DNA of 12,206 nt, taken from assembly GCA_031119155.1 (NCBI GenBank), contig JAVHYH010000089.1:1-12206 (forward strand). Direction: 5' to 3'. The notes under the pieces were generated by a model that did not search any database, was not told the DNA's origin, and was given only the letters and a program-made list of their open reading frames with translations. This document shows, piece after piece, positions 1 through 6,257 of the stretch. The position numbers were made by a program, and so were the translations under genes. The DNA is from Brevundimonas sp. (GTDB lineage: Bacteria; Pseudomonadota; Alphaproteobacteria; Caulobacterales; Caulobacteraceae). Within the stretch, counting starts at the first letter, position 1; every line of letters begins with the position of its first letter.

Positions 1-479
1 GCCTTGGCCACCATCAGGCGGCGCTTCATGCCGCCGGACAGGGCGCGGACATAGGCGTTGGCCTTGTCCGACAGGCCCAGGGCGGCCAGCAGTTCGTCCG
101 AGCGACGCTCCTCCTTCGGCACGCCATAGAAGCCGGCCTGAACCTCCAGCGCCTCGCGCGGGGTGAAGAAGACGTCGGCGACGATCTCCTGCGGCACCAC
201 GCCCAGCGCCGCGGCGGCGTCGCGGGGGGACCTGTCGATGTCCCGGCCCCAGATCGAGACCGTGCCGCCGGTCTTGTTGACGATGCCCGAGATGATGTTG
301 ATCAGGGTCGACTTGCCCGCCCCGTTCGGGCCCAGCAGGCCGAACATCGAGCCGCGCGGAATTATCAGATCGACGCCGCGCAGGGCGGTCTTCGGCGGGG
401 CCTTCTTGGTCCCGGCGTAGGTCTTTTCCAGCCCCCGAACCTCGATGGCGTTGACGGGCAGGGCTTCGGACTCGGTCAT
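1..479 (-). CDS. ABC transporter ATP-binding protein (partial, C-terminus beyond left edge)
   Basis: This is the nucleotide-binding subunit of an ABC transporter, which hydrolyses ATP in the cytoplasm to drive a membrane partner. The first 159 codons are present, starting from the ATG at 479. Visible in order are the Walker A motif GPNGAGKST (residues 50-58), the Q-loop PQE (96-98) and the signature LSGGMKRR (147-154). Walker B and the H-loop lie beyond the window. The MFGLLGPNGAGKST context and the spacing resemble DrrA/YadG-type exporters of the ABC-2 class; this is a family-level inference and the substrate cannot be told. A permease gene would be expected further left. The gene is divergent from the zf-CHCC gene with about 100 bp between the two starts. 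No strong Shine-Dalgarno is seen before the ATG. Confidence 0.93.
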   Translation of the reverse strand, partial: MTESEALPVNAIEVRGLEKTYAGTKKAPPKTALRGVDLIIPRGSMFGLLGPNGAGKSTLINIISGIVNKTGGTVSIWGRDIDRSPRDAAAALGVVPQEIVADVFFTPREALEVQAGFYGVPKEERRSDELLAALGLSDKANAYVRALSGGMKRRLMVAK

Positions 480-512
480 GCAGGCGCTTTCGGGTGTTTC
501 AGGCGGCTCCGT

Positions 513-543
513 TTGACGGTAAGGAGCGCGCGCGCATACCTAT
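513..543 (+). promoter_or_regulatory. Candidate promoter for the zf-CHCC gene
   Basis: A TTGACG box at 513-518 is followed after 17 bases by ATACCT (536-541), a poor -10 match. Transcription would start near 549, leaving about 30 bases before the ATG at 581. The -35 is good but the -10 is weak, so this is only a candidate. Confidence 0.3.
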
Positions 544-580
544 GTGCGCCTGCCCCAATCGCCAAGTCAGAGCCTGCCGA

Positions 581-820
581 ATGTCGTCGCGCCCCACCTC
601 CGTGATCATCCCCCCGCCGGAAGAGATCGTGGTGACGACCAAGCGCGTCGCCTGCGACGGCGGCGGCGGCGCCCTCGGCCACCCGCTGGTCTATATGGAC
701 ATGGGCGAGGACGACCACGTCGAGTGCGGCTACTGCGACCGCAAATTCGTGCTGGCCACGAAGAAGAAGGCCGGCGGCGACTATCACAGCCCCGCCGCCC
801 GCCCGCCCGAGGCGCACTGA
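581..820 (+). CDS. zf-CHCC zinc-finger domain protein (NDUFS6-like)
   Basis: This is a 79-residue cytoplasmic protein of the zf-CHCC family (PF10276). The family is related to the zinc-binding complex I accessory subunit NDUFS6. The pattern is visible: Cys in VACDGG, then GHPLVYMDMG with the conserved His, then the CGYCDRKFVL pair. Together these give the C-H-C-C zinc ligand set, and the length is normal. The frame is open back to 494, with earlier ATGs at 494 and 542. The start at 581 (MSSRP) is chosen because it gives the usual short leader before the domain and sits downstream of the candidate promoter. No strong ribosome binding site supports any of the starts. Association with NADH dehydrogenase is known for eukaryotic relatives and only inferred here. 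The gene stands alone, divergent from the ABC ATPase. Confidence 0.88.
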   Translation: MSSRPTSVIIPPPEEIVVTTKRVACDGGGGALGHPLVYMDMGEDDHVECGYCDRKFVLATKKKAGGDYHSPAARPPEAH

Positions 821-859
821 TTTCCCAGCCCGCAGGAGAGCCTGGCTTCCTGGCTCCCT

Positions 860-884
860 CCCTTCCCCCTCGACGGGGGAAGGG
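860..884. repeat. GC-rich hairpin, copy 1 of an intergenic palindrome
   Basis: The 10-base arms at 860-869 and 875-884 (CCTTCCCCC core and its complement) close over the loop TCGAC. A G-rich tail of GGGG/ATGGGGGGG type follows to about 905. The repeat lies 40 bases after the zf-CHCC stop and could end its transcript, though no T-run follows. Copy 2 lies at 993-1015 in opposite orientation. Apart from these two hairpins, nothing else is seen in 821-1028. Confidence 0.75.
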
Positions 885-992
885 TCGGGGATGGGGGGGA
901 GGGCTCGGTGTTGAGGTGAAGGACGCATTCGGAGAGGTCGACGCCGCCTCCCGCGCCAGAGCCTGACACGCCCTGCATTCACCCCCACCCAA

Positions 993-1015
993 CCCTCCCC
1001 CGTCGAGGGGGAGGG
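993..1015. repeat. GC-rich hairpin, copy 2, inverted relative to copy 1
   Basis: The 9-base arms CCCTCCCCC (993-1001) and GGGGGAGGG (1007-1015) surround the loop GTCGA. Read on the minus strand, both the loop (TCGAC) and the flanking G-rich tail (TTGGGTGGGGG) match copy 1, so the two copies face each other. It begins 14 bases beyond the stop of the DUF885 gene and may serve as its transcript end. Confidence 0.75.
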
Positions 1016-1028
1016 CTTTGATGTCCGA

Positions 1029-2879
1029 TCAGGTCTGCGGCGCGCCGCCGCCCGCCGCGATCCAGGCGTCGACCTGATCGCTGAGCACGTCCAGCGGCAC
1101 CGAGCCCGAGCCCAGCACCACCGCGTGGAAGTCGCGGATGTCGAAGCGGTCGCCCAGCGCCGTCTGCGCGCGCTGGCGCAGCTCCATGATCCTCAGCTCG
1201 CCGATCTTGTAGCTGGTCGCCTGACCGGGGCTGGTGATGTAGCGCTCGACCTCCTTCTGGATGTCGCGCTCGGACAGCAGCGAGTTCTGGCGGAAATAGT
1301 CCATCGCCTCTTCGCGGGTCCACTGTTTGGCGTGCAGGCCGGTGTCGGTGACCAGACGCACCGCGCGCCACAGCTCGGTGGAGAGGCGGCCGAAGTCGGA
1401 ATAGGGATCCTGATAGAAGCCCATCTCCTTGCCCAGACGTTCGGCGTACAGGCCCCAGCCCTCGGCGTATGCGCCGTAGCCGCCGAAGCGGCGGAAGGAC
1501 GGCAGGCCCTGCATCTCCTGCGCATAGGCGATCTGGAAGTGATGGCCCGGCGCGCCCTCATGGTAGCTGATGCCCTCGATCTGGGGCTTCAGCACCTGGG
1601 TCATGTCCGACAGATTCACATAGTAGATGCCCGGGCGTGAGCCGTCCGGGGCGGGCGAGTTGTAGAAGGCGATGCTGGCGGTGGCCTCGCGCCAGGCCTC
1701 GACCGCGCGGACTTCCAGCGCCGCTTCCGGCAGGTCGCTGAACCAGCGCGGCGCGGCCTCCATCACCTGGGCGATGAAGGCGCGGGCGTCGGTCAGATAC
1801 TGCTCCTTGCCCTCCGGCGTGTTCGGATACTGGAAGCGCGGATCGGTCTTCAGCAGGGTGAACATCTCGGGCAGCGAGCCGGTGAAGCCGACCTGATCCA
1901 TGATGACCTGCATCTCGGCCTGCAGGCGCGCGACTTCGCTGAGGCCGATCTCGTGGATCTGGTCGGCGGTCAGGTCGGTGGTGGTCGAGAGCTGCAGGCG
2001 GGCGTTGTAATAGGCCTCGCCGTCCGGCAGCCGCCAGACGCCGCCGTCGCGGTTCGGCATCACGGCCGCTTGCTGCTGCACCTCGGCCAGCGCCGCCAGC
2101 ACGCCCTCATAGCCGCGCTTCCATTCGCCGGTCAGGGCCGCGCGACCTTCGGCCAGCAGCCGGTCCCTGGTCGCCTGATCGGTGTCCAATGCGCCGATCT
2201 TGCGCTGGAAATCGGCCCAGACGGGGTTGTCGGCGGCGTCGTCGAACGGGGCGCCGGTGATGATGTTGCGGGTGTTGGCGATCGAGGGCTCGAACACGAA
2301 ATTCGGCGAGATGACGCCCTTGGAGGCGCGGTCGCGCAGCTCGGCGGCGATCTCGCCCATGACCCGCTCGGAGGCGCGCAGGCGCGAGACATAGGCCTCG
2401 GCGTCGGACACGCTGGAGACGCGGTGGTTGTTGATCAGAAAGACCGGCAGGCTGGTGGTCGGATTGCCGTTGGCGGCGAACTGATAGCCCCAGTCGCGCC
2501 AGCGGTTCGACAGCCGCGCCTGCTCCACCCCGTATTCGAACAGCCGCATCGACATCCGGCTGTCGGCGTTCAGGGTCGCCGGATCGAACTCGGCCTTCAT
2601 CTGCGCCAGCTGGCTCTCGGCCAGGGCCAGCGAACGCTCGGCCGCGGCGTCGGTGGTGTCGTCCAGCTTGTCGTAGTCAGTCTTCAGGCCGAGCGAGGTC
2701 ATCGTCTGCGGCGACAGGGCAATCCGCGCCTGCCAGGCCGCCTCGAAGAAGGCCGCCAGCCGGGCGTCCTCGGTCTGGATCGCAGCCTCCGCCGGAGCGG
2801 CGCTCTGGGCCAGCGCCGCGACGGGTGCGCCCGCCAGAACGGCGACGGCGCAGACGGTGGAAACGAGCAGACGACGCAT
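1029..2879 (-). CDS. Exported DUF885 family protein (putative metallohydrolase)
   Basis: This is a 616-residue protein of the DUF885 family (PF05960), normal in length for the family. The N-terminus is a classic signal peptide: MRR, a hydrophobic stretch, then a likely cut after ALA near residue 24. It should therefore work in the periplasm or outside the cell. The family signature is complete: HEGAPGHHFQ at 440-449, EGWGLYAERL at 473-482, and PGQATSYKIGELR near 551-564. The HExxxGHH arrangement followed by a Glu in EGW looks like a zinc-peptidase site. That function is inferred from the motif; no substrate can be named. The start at 2879 has a strong GGGAGGG five bases upstream (2885-2891). 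The gene follows the ArsR-type regulator on the same strand after 63 bases, so the two may be co-transcribed. Confidence 0.93.
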   Translation of the reverse strand: MRRLLVSTVCAVAVLAGAPVAALAQSAAPAEAAIQTEDARLAAFFEAAWQARIALSPQTMTSLGLKTDYDKLDDTTDAAAERSLALAESQLAQMKAEFDPATLNADSRMSMRLFEYGVEQARLSNRWRDWGYQFAANGNPTTSLPVFLINNHRVSSVSDAEAYVSRLRASERVMGEIAAELRDRASKGVISPNFVFEPSIANTRNIITGAPFDDAADNPVWADFQRKIGALDTDQATRDRLLAEGRAALTGEWKRGYEGVLAALAEVQQQAAVMPNRDGGVWRLPDGEAYYNARLQLSTTTDLTADQIHEIGLSEVARLQAEMQVIMDQVGFTGSLPEMFTLLKTDPRFQYPNTPEGKEQYLTDARAFIAQVMEAAPRWFSDLPEAALEVRAVEAWREATASIAFYNSPAPDGSRPGIYYVNLSDMTQVLKPQIEGISYHEGAPGHHFQIAYAQEMQGLPSFRRFGGYGAYAEGWGLYAERLGKEMGFYQDPYSDFGRLSTELWRAVRLVTDTGLHAKQWTREEAMDYFRQNSLLSERDIQKEVERYITSPGQATSYKIGELRIMELRQRAQTALGDRFDIRDFHAVVLGSGSVPLDVLSDQVDAWIAAGGGAPQT

Positions 2880-2942
2880 GGAAACCCTCCCGGAAACTGA
2901 GGGCGCGACCTTCGGCGGTCAGGCGGGCCGGTGCAAGTCGCG

Positions 2943-3254
2943 TCAGTCCTTGCGGGTTTTGGCGATCTCGGCGCTCTCGGCCTTCAGCGGTTTGGAGACC
3001 GGGCAGACCTCCTGCGCATAGCTGTGCAGCGTATTGGCCAGATGGTCGGGCACCAGGCTGTAATGGACGTACTGGCCCTTCTTCTCGCTGGTCACCAGGC
3101 CGGCGTTCTCCAGCACGGTCAGGTGCTGGCTGACCGCGGGCTTGGAGATCTCGAAGCGCGCGGCGATCTCGCCCGCCGTCAGGTCGGTGTGGGCGAGGTA
3201 GGCCAGGATCTTGCGACGGATCTGGGAGGAGAGGGCTTCGAACACGCGCTGCAT
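2943..3254 (-). CDS. ArsR family (SdpR-like) winged-helix transcriptional regulator
   Basis: This is a 103-residue winged helix-turn-helix repressor. The segment from VFEALSSQIRRKIL through TAGEIAARFEISKPAVSQHL (the recognition helix) to KKGQYVHYSL (the wing) is the ArsR/SdpR pattern. The ELCVCDL metal-binding motif of ArsR/SmtB sensors is absent, so it probably is not a metal sensor of that type. A lone Cys occurs in EVCPVSK near the C-terminus. The frame stays open to an ATG at 3344, but MQRVFEAL at 3254 is the usual family start and sits about one base from the transcription start expected from the promoter candidate. In Bacillus, SdpR represses its own gene and the membrane immunity gene sdpI. 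Here the regulator lies between an exported DUF885 protein and a divergent membrane-protein/desaturase unit, either or both of which may be its target (inference). Confidence 0.9.
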   Translation of the reverse strand: MQRVFEALSSQIRRKILAYLAHTDLTAGEIAARFEISKPAVSQHLTVLENAGLVTSEKKGQYVHYSLVPDHLANTLHSYAQEVCPVSKPLKAESAEIAKTRKD

Positions 3255-3262
3255 GCTGCGAC

Positions 3263-3291
3263 ATTTAAGCGATTTGCGAACCACTTGCCAG
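3263..3291 (-). promoter_or_regulatory. Candidate promoter of the ArsR-type regulator (near-leaderless)
   Basis: On the minus strand, CTGGCA (3291-3286) and TTAAAT (3268-3263) are separated by exactly 17 bases, each matching 4 of 6 consensus positions. Transcription would begin within one or two bases of the ATG at 3254, and no Shine-Dalgarno is present, which fits a leaderless message. The short direct repeat GCGAA occurs twice here (3276-3280 and 3294-3298) and could be an operator part. Confidence 0.4.
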
Positions 3292-3318
3292 TCGCGAAGT
3301 TTGGTAGTTAGGTAATGT

Positions 3319-3325
3319 CTTAAAT
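3319..3325 (+). promoter_or_regulatory. Candidate -10 element of the divergent membrane-protein/desaturase unit
   Basis: CTTAAAT at 3319-3325 is the exact inverted copy of ATTTAAG at 3263-3269, which holds the -10 of the divergent regulator. It lies five bases before the ATG at 3331 and 17 before the ATG at 3343. No convincing -35 is seen at the proper distance. The mirror placement is suggestive of paired promoters or an operator, but not proof of either. Confidence 0.25.
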
Positions 3326-3330
3326 ACCGA

Positions 3331-3801
3331 ATGGCATTGATCATGTCACTTGCGACCGACAGCAGACGATTTCTGGCCCGTGCCGGACTTGGGGCGATTT
3401 CCCTGTTCGCTGCCGGCTTGGTGGGTTGTGGTGCGGCGATTGGCGCTTTGGCTGTGGTCGGCTTGACCGGAGGTGTACCGGGCGCCCTGTTCGGCGCACT
3501 GATCGGGGTGGTGACCTTGCCGTTCTGGATTGGTGGTCTGTTCGTCGTGGGAGGCCCTGTCTGGGTCGTTCTGCATCGAGCGGGCTATCGGGATTGCCGA
3601 AGCGCGATCATCGCGGGCGCTGTCGTCGCCGGGGTCGCTACACCCCTGATCCTGTGGGGCATGGCCTCAAGCGGGCATTTCACGGTCGATGCGGCCGGCG
3701 CACTCTACGTCATTGTGAGCAGTCTTCCCGGTGCGGTCGGAGGCGCGGCGGCTGGCTACACTGCCTGGCGGGTCGGTTACGACGAGGCTCGGGTCGCATG
3801 A
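3331..3801 (+). CDS. Small integral membrane protein A (paralogue of the one at 4718)
   Basis: This is a hypothetical protein of 156 residues (152 if it starts at the in-frame ATG 3343; neither start has a clear ribosome site). About four hydrophobic segments are visible, at residues 20-45, 50-80, 92-112 and 122-143. I do not recognise a family. Its second half aligns with membrane protein B: both have LPF, eight residues, GGP(V/I)W, two residues, L, three residues, G, one residue, R. Later, LPGA is followed by AAG(Y/W)T and RV(G/A)Y, with one four-residue gap. The gene overlaps the desaturase by ATGA at 3798-3801, which implies translational coupling. Its codons use more T- and A-ending choices than its neighbours, which may mean later acquisition or low expression. 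The function is unknown; a membrane-lipid or desaturase-partner role is only inferred from context. Confidence 0.8.
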   Translation: MALIMSLATDSRRFLARAGLGAISLFAAGLVGCGAAIGALAVVGLTGGVPGALFGALIGVVTLPFWIGGLFVVGGPVWVVLHRAGYRDCRSAIIAGAVVAGVATPLILWGMASSGHFTVDAAGALYVIVSSLPGAVGGAAAGYTAWRVGYDEARVA

Positions 3802-4721
3802 GTAGCGAACACAACGACCCCTGCGCCGTGAACAGTCTGGTCGAGACGCCCGGCTGTTCGCCTGTCGAGGGGCGGGTGGTCTGGGACCCGCTGCACTCGC
3901 TTTGGAACGGCGGCATGCTGGCCGGGGCGGTGGTGCTGGGGCCGTGGCTGGCCAGCCCGGGCGCGGTGGCCATCTTCGTCGCCTCGACGGGCGCCAGCCT
4001 GCTGCTGGGCCATTCGGTCGGGTTTCACCGGCGGCTGATCCACGGCAGCTTCAAATGCCCGCTGTGGCTTGAACACATGTTGGTCTGGATCGGGACGGCG
4101 GTGGGTATGAGCGGCCCGTTCTGGATGATCCGCACCCACGACCTGCGCGACTGGGCCCAGCGGCAGGCGGACTGCCACGACTATCTGGCCCATCGCCGGC
4201 CCATGCTGATCGATGCGGTCTGGCAGATGCATTGTCGGCTGGAGTTGGCCCGGCCGCCGGCCTTCGATCTGGGCAAGATCGGTCGGGACCGCTTCTATCG
4301 CTTCCTCGAGCGGACCTGGATGCTGCAGCAGCTCCCGATCGCGGGCGCGCTGTATCTGATGGGCGGCTGGGGTTTCGTCGTCTGGGGCGTCTGCGCGCGG
4401 GTCTCGGCTTCGGTGGTCGGCCACTGGTTCGTCGGCCATCTGGCGCATCGGCGTGGGCCGCAGAGCTGGCTGGTCGAGGGGGCGGGCGTTCAGGCGCACG
4501 ACGTGCCCTGGGCGGCCATCCCGACCATGGGCGAGGCCTGGCACAACAACCACCACGCCTTCCCCGGTTCGGCCCGCATCGGCCTGTACCGGGGCCAGAG
4601 CGACTGGGGCTACCGCTTCATCCAGCTGCTGGAGAAGGCCGGGCTGGCGTGGGACGTGCGGACGCCCGAGACGATGGGGGCGCGCAAGGTGCTGGTGGCG
4701 GCGTCGGAGCTTCGCGCATGA
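3798..4721 (+). CDS. Membrane fatty acid (acyl-CoA type) desaturase-like protein
   Basis: This is a 307-residue integral membrane protein of the fatty acid desaturase family, whose diiron enzymes insert double bonds in acyl chains. Histidine box 1 is HRRLIH (residues 77-82). Box 3 is HNNHHAFPGSA (249-259), followed by a Delta9-like C-terminal section with WGYRFIQLLEKAGLAWDV. Further histidines lie in GHWFVGHLAHR (208-218). The canonical second box (HRxHH) is missing; in its place stands THDLRDWAQRQADCHDY (113-129), with a single His at the expected point plus H127 and H132. Hydrophobic stretches are at about 40-72, 92-111 and 176-212. The start at 3798 overlaps the upstream stop (ATGA), and the stop overlaps the next start (ATGA 4718-4721). 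The family call is firm; regiospecificity and substrate cannot be read. Confidence 0.9.
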   Translation: MSSEHNDPCAVNSLVETPGCSPVEGRVVWDPLHSLWNGGMLAGAVVLGPWLASPGAVAIFVASTGASLLLGHSVGFHRRLIHGSFKCPLWLEHMLVWIGTAVGMSGPFWMIRTHDLRDWAQRQADCHDYLAHRRPMLIDAVWQMHCRLELARPPAFDLGKIGRDRFYRFLERTWMLQQLPIAGALYLMGGWGFVVWGVCARVSASVVGHWFVGHLAHRRGPQSWLVEGAGVQAHDVPWAAIPTMGEAWHNNHHAFPGSARIGLYRGQSDWGYRFIQLLEKAGLAWDVRTPETMGARKVLVAASELRA

Positions 4722-5161
4722 GCGAAGCCCGTTCGGCGCCACTGCTGGCGGCCCTGTTCGCGGCCTCGCTGGCAGGCACTTGCGTGGTGATGGTCCAGCA
4801 CATCCTGGCCGGGCTGCTGATGTTCCTGCTCTGGGATATCGGCAGCGTGATCTCGGCCATTCGCGGCGGGCGCTCCATCGCCTCTACAGCCCTGCCCTTC
4901 GTCTTGATCCTGACCGTGGCTCTCGGCGGCCCGATCTGGTGGGGGCTGCGCGCGACCGGTCTGCGAGGGCGTCTTGCGATGACCGTGGCGAGCGGGTTCG
5001 CGGCCGGACTACTTGGGCTGATCGTGGCCGTTCTGATGATCGCATTCATGCCCTGGGCTGCGGGTTTCGCACCCCTGGTGCTCGCCGCTCCGGTCCTCCC
5101 CGGCGCCGCCGCCGGATGGACCCTCCACCGCGTCGCCTACGGGGCGAACCCGAAGGCCTAG
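4718..5161 (+). CDS. Small integral membrane protein B (paralogue of the one at 3331)
   Basis: This is a hypothetical 147-residue protein with hydrophobic segments near residues 8-40, 55-76, 88-112 and 116-133. Family unknown. It shares with membrane protein A the blocks LPF-x8-GGPIW-x2-L-x3-G-x-R (59-83) and LPGA plus AAGWT and RVAY (127-141). The distance from GGP to LPGA is almost equal in the two (57 against 58 residues). The ATG lies in an ATGA overlap with the desaturase stop. GGAG at 4706-4709, eight bases upstream, supports this start. The stop codon TAG shares the palindrome CTAG (5158-5161) with the stop of the opposing lipoprotein gene. Coupling to the desaturase suggests that the two work together (inference). 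Confidence 0.82.
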   Translation: MSEARSAPLLAALFAASLAGTCVVMVQHILAGLLMFLLWDIGSVISAIRGGRSIASTALPFVLILTVALGGPIWWGLRATGLRGRLAMTVASGFAAGLLGLIVAVLMIAFMPWAAGFAPLVLAAPVLPGAAAGWTLHRVAYGANPKA

Positions 5162-5775
5162 AACTGCCGCCAGCTGTCGCCGGGGTCGCGTTCGCCGGGG
5201 TCGACGGTCTGCTGACCCCAGGAGACGATCATCAGCACCTTGTGGCTGCGGATGCGGAAGTCGCCGGTCATCGGCAGGACGGCGCCCAGCGGGGCCCCGG
5301 TGCGCGGCTCGTAGAGGAAGCCCGAGAACTCGGCCACGCCGATCCGGTCGCGCCGGCTGTAGATCGACAGCTCGGGAATGGACACGACGTTCAGGCTCTC
5401 GTTGATCGGCACCCGCATCTCGGGCAGGCCGACCACCCGGCGCATCTGCTCCAGCGACAGGGCGCCGGCGCGCACCTCCATCACCGCATCGGCCTCGGCC
5501 TTGTTCGGGGCGATGGCGTAGCCAGCCTCGGACAGGGCGCCGCGAATGGCGCTGAGGGCGTAGGGCGCGCTCTCGGCCCTGAAGTAGGTCTCGTCCACGA
5601 AGACCCGCGAACCGGCCGGGATCGGCAGGATCAGGCCTTCCACCGCGCGATCCGCCGCGCGCGAGAGCAGCAGCTGCTCGGTCGCGGTCCGGGACGGATT
5701 GGTCTCGGTGGTGGAGGCGCAGGCCGCGAGACCCAGCAGGGCCAGCGGCAGGACGGCAAGGGCTTTCAAGATCAC
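5158..5775 (-). CDS. Putative lipoprotein, possibly DUF6655-like
   Basis: This is a 205-residue predicted lipoprotein. The signal sequence MILKALAVLPLALLG ends in the lipobox LAAC with the acylated Cys at 19, so the mature protein is anchored to a membrane facing the periplasm. The start codon is GTG at 5775, with GGGAG three bases upstream. It overlaps the gloA stop by four bases (GTGA), so the two genes are probably read as one operon. The body (TATEQLLLSRAADRAVEGL, then IPAGSRVFVDETYF, then the ADAVMEVRAGALS region) resembles lipoproteins I associate with DUF6655. That name is from memory and uncertain. No catalytic motif is seen. The function is unknown. Confidence 0.85.
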   Translation of the reverse strand: MILKALAVLPLALLGLAACASTTETNPSRTATEQLLLSRAADRAVEGLILPIPAGSRVFVDETYFRAESAPYALSAIRGALSEAGYAIAPNKAEADAVMEVRAGALSLEQMRRVVGLPEMRVPINESLNVVSIPELSIYSRRDRIGVAEFSGFLYEPRTGAPLGAVLPMTGDFRIRSHKVLMIVSWGQQTVDPGERDPGDSWRQF

Positions 5776-6212
5776 CAGCTCCCGGTGTTGGGCATCGAGG
5801 CCCAGGGCTCGGCGGGCGCCAGAGGCTCGCCTTCCTGCAGCAGCTCGATCGAGATGCCGTCCGGCGACCGTACAAAGGCCATGTGGCCATCGCGGGGCGG
5901 GCGGCTGATCAGCACGCCGCCGTCCGCCAGCCGCTGACAGGCGGCGTAGATGTCATCGACCTTGTAGGCCAGATGGCCGAAATTCCGGCCGCCGGTGTAG
6001 GTCTCCGGATCCCAGTTGTAGGTCAGCTCGACCTCGGGCGACCGCTCGGCCTCGGACCGCGACAGGTCCTTGGGCGCGGCGAGGAAGATCAGGGTGAAAC
6101 GGCCCTTCTCGTTCTCCATCCGGCGCATCTCCTGCAGACCCAGCAGGTCGCACCAGAAGCGCAGGGAGGCGTCGAGGTCGGTCACGCGGACCATGGTGTG
6201 CAGGTAGCGCAT
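5772..6212 (-). CDS. gloA: Lactoylglutathione lyase (glyoxalase I, VOC family)
   Basis: This 146-residue cytoplasmic enzyme isomerises the hemithioacetal of methylglyoxal and glutathione to S-lactoylglutathione, the first step of methylglyoxal detoxification. The opening MRYLHTMVRVTDLDASLRFW and the block VELTYNW match bacterial GloA closely. The four metal ligands are all visible: H5, E62, H80 (in NFGHLAYKVDD) and E123 (in GISIELLQ). Length and ligand spacing fit the compact bacterial class, usually nickel-dependent, although the H80-E123 interval is about five residues shorter than in the E. coli enzyme. The start ATG at 6212 is the family start. A TATAAG element lies about 40 bases upstream. 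The downstream lipoprotein overlaps it by four bases. Confidence 0.92.
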   Translation of the reverse strand: MRYLHTMVRVTDLDASLRFWCDLLGLQEMRRMENEKGRFTLIFLAAPKDLSRSEAERSPEVELTYNWDPETYTGGRNFGHLAYKVDDIYAACQRLADGGVLISRPPRDGHMAFVRSPDGISIELLQEGEPLAPAEPWASMPNTGSW

Positions 6213-6248
6213 GGCTTTCCGATCCGGGGGGAGTTGAGCGGAGGGGCG

Positions 6249-6257
6249 CCTTATAGC
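6249..6257 (-). promoter_or_regulatory. Candidate -10 element for gloA
   Basis: On the minus strand GCTATAAGG (6257-6249) contains TATAAG, 5 of 6 matches to the -10 consensus, and resembles the GCTANAWC -10 described for Caulobacter housekeeping promoters. It would give a leader of about 30 bases. No -35 at good spacing was found. Confidence 0.35.

Noticed and set aside
1953..2900. 315-residue plus-strand open frame opposite the DUF885 gene
   Set aside because: It is the antisense shadow of a convincing DUF885 gene in GC-rich DNA; composition is low-complexity G/A/R/Q with no motif.
3255..3344. N-terminal extension of the ArsR-type regulator to the ATG at 3344
   Set aside because: It would add 30 residues outside the family, overlap the divergent gene start and erase the promoter region.
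3777..4742. 321-residue minus-strand frame opposite the desaturase
   Set aside because: Antisense shadow; the desaturase histidine boxes and ATGA overlaps fix the real strand.
4453..5937. 494-residue plus-strand frame spanning the desaturase, membrane protein B and lipoprotein genes
   Set aside because: It crosses three well-supported genes and is rich in R, G and A without family motifs.
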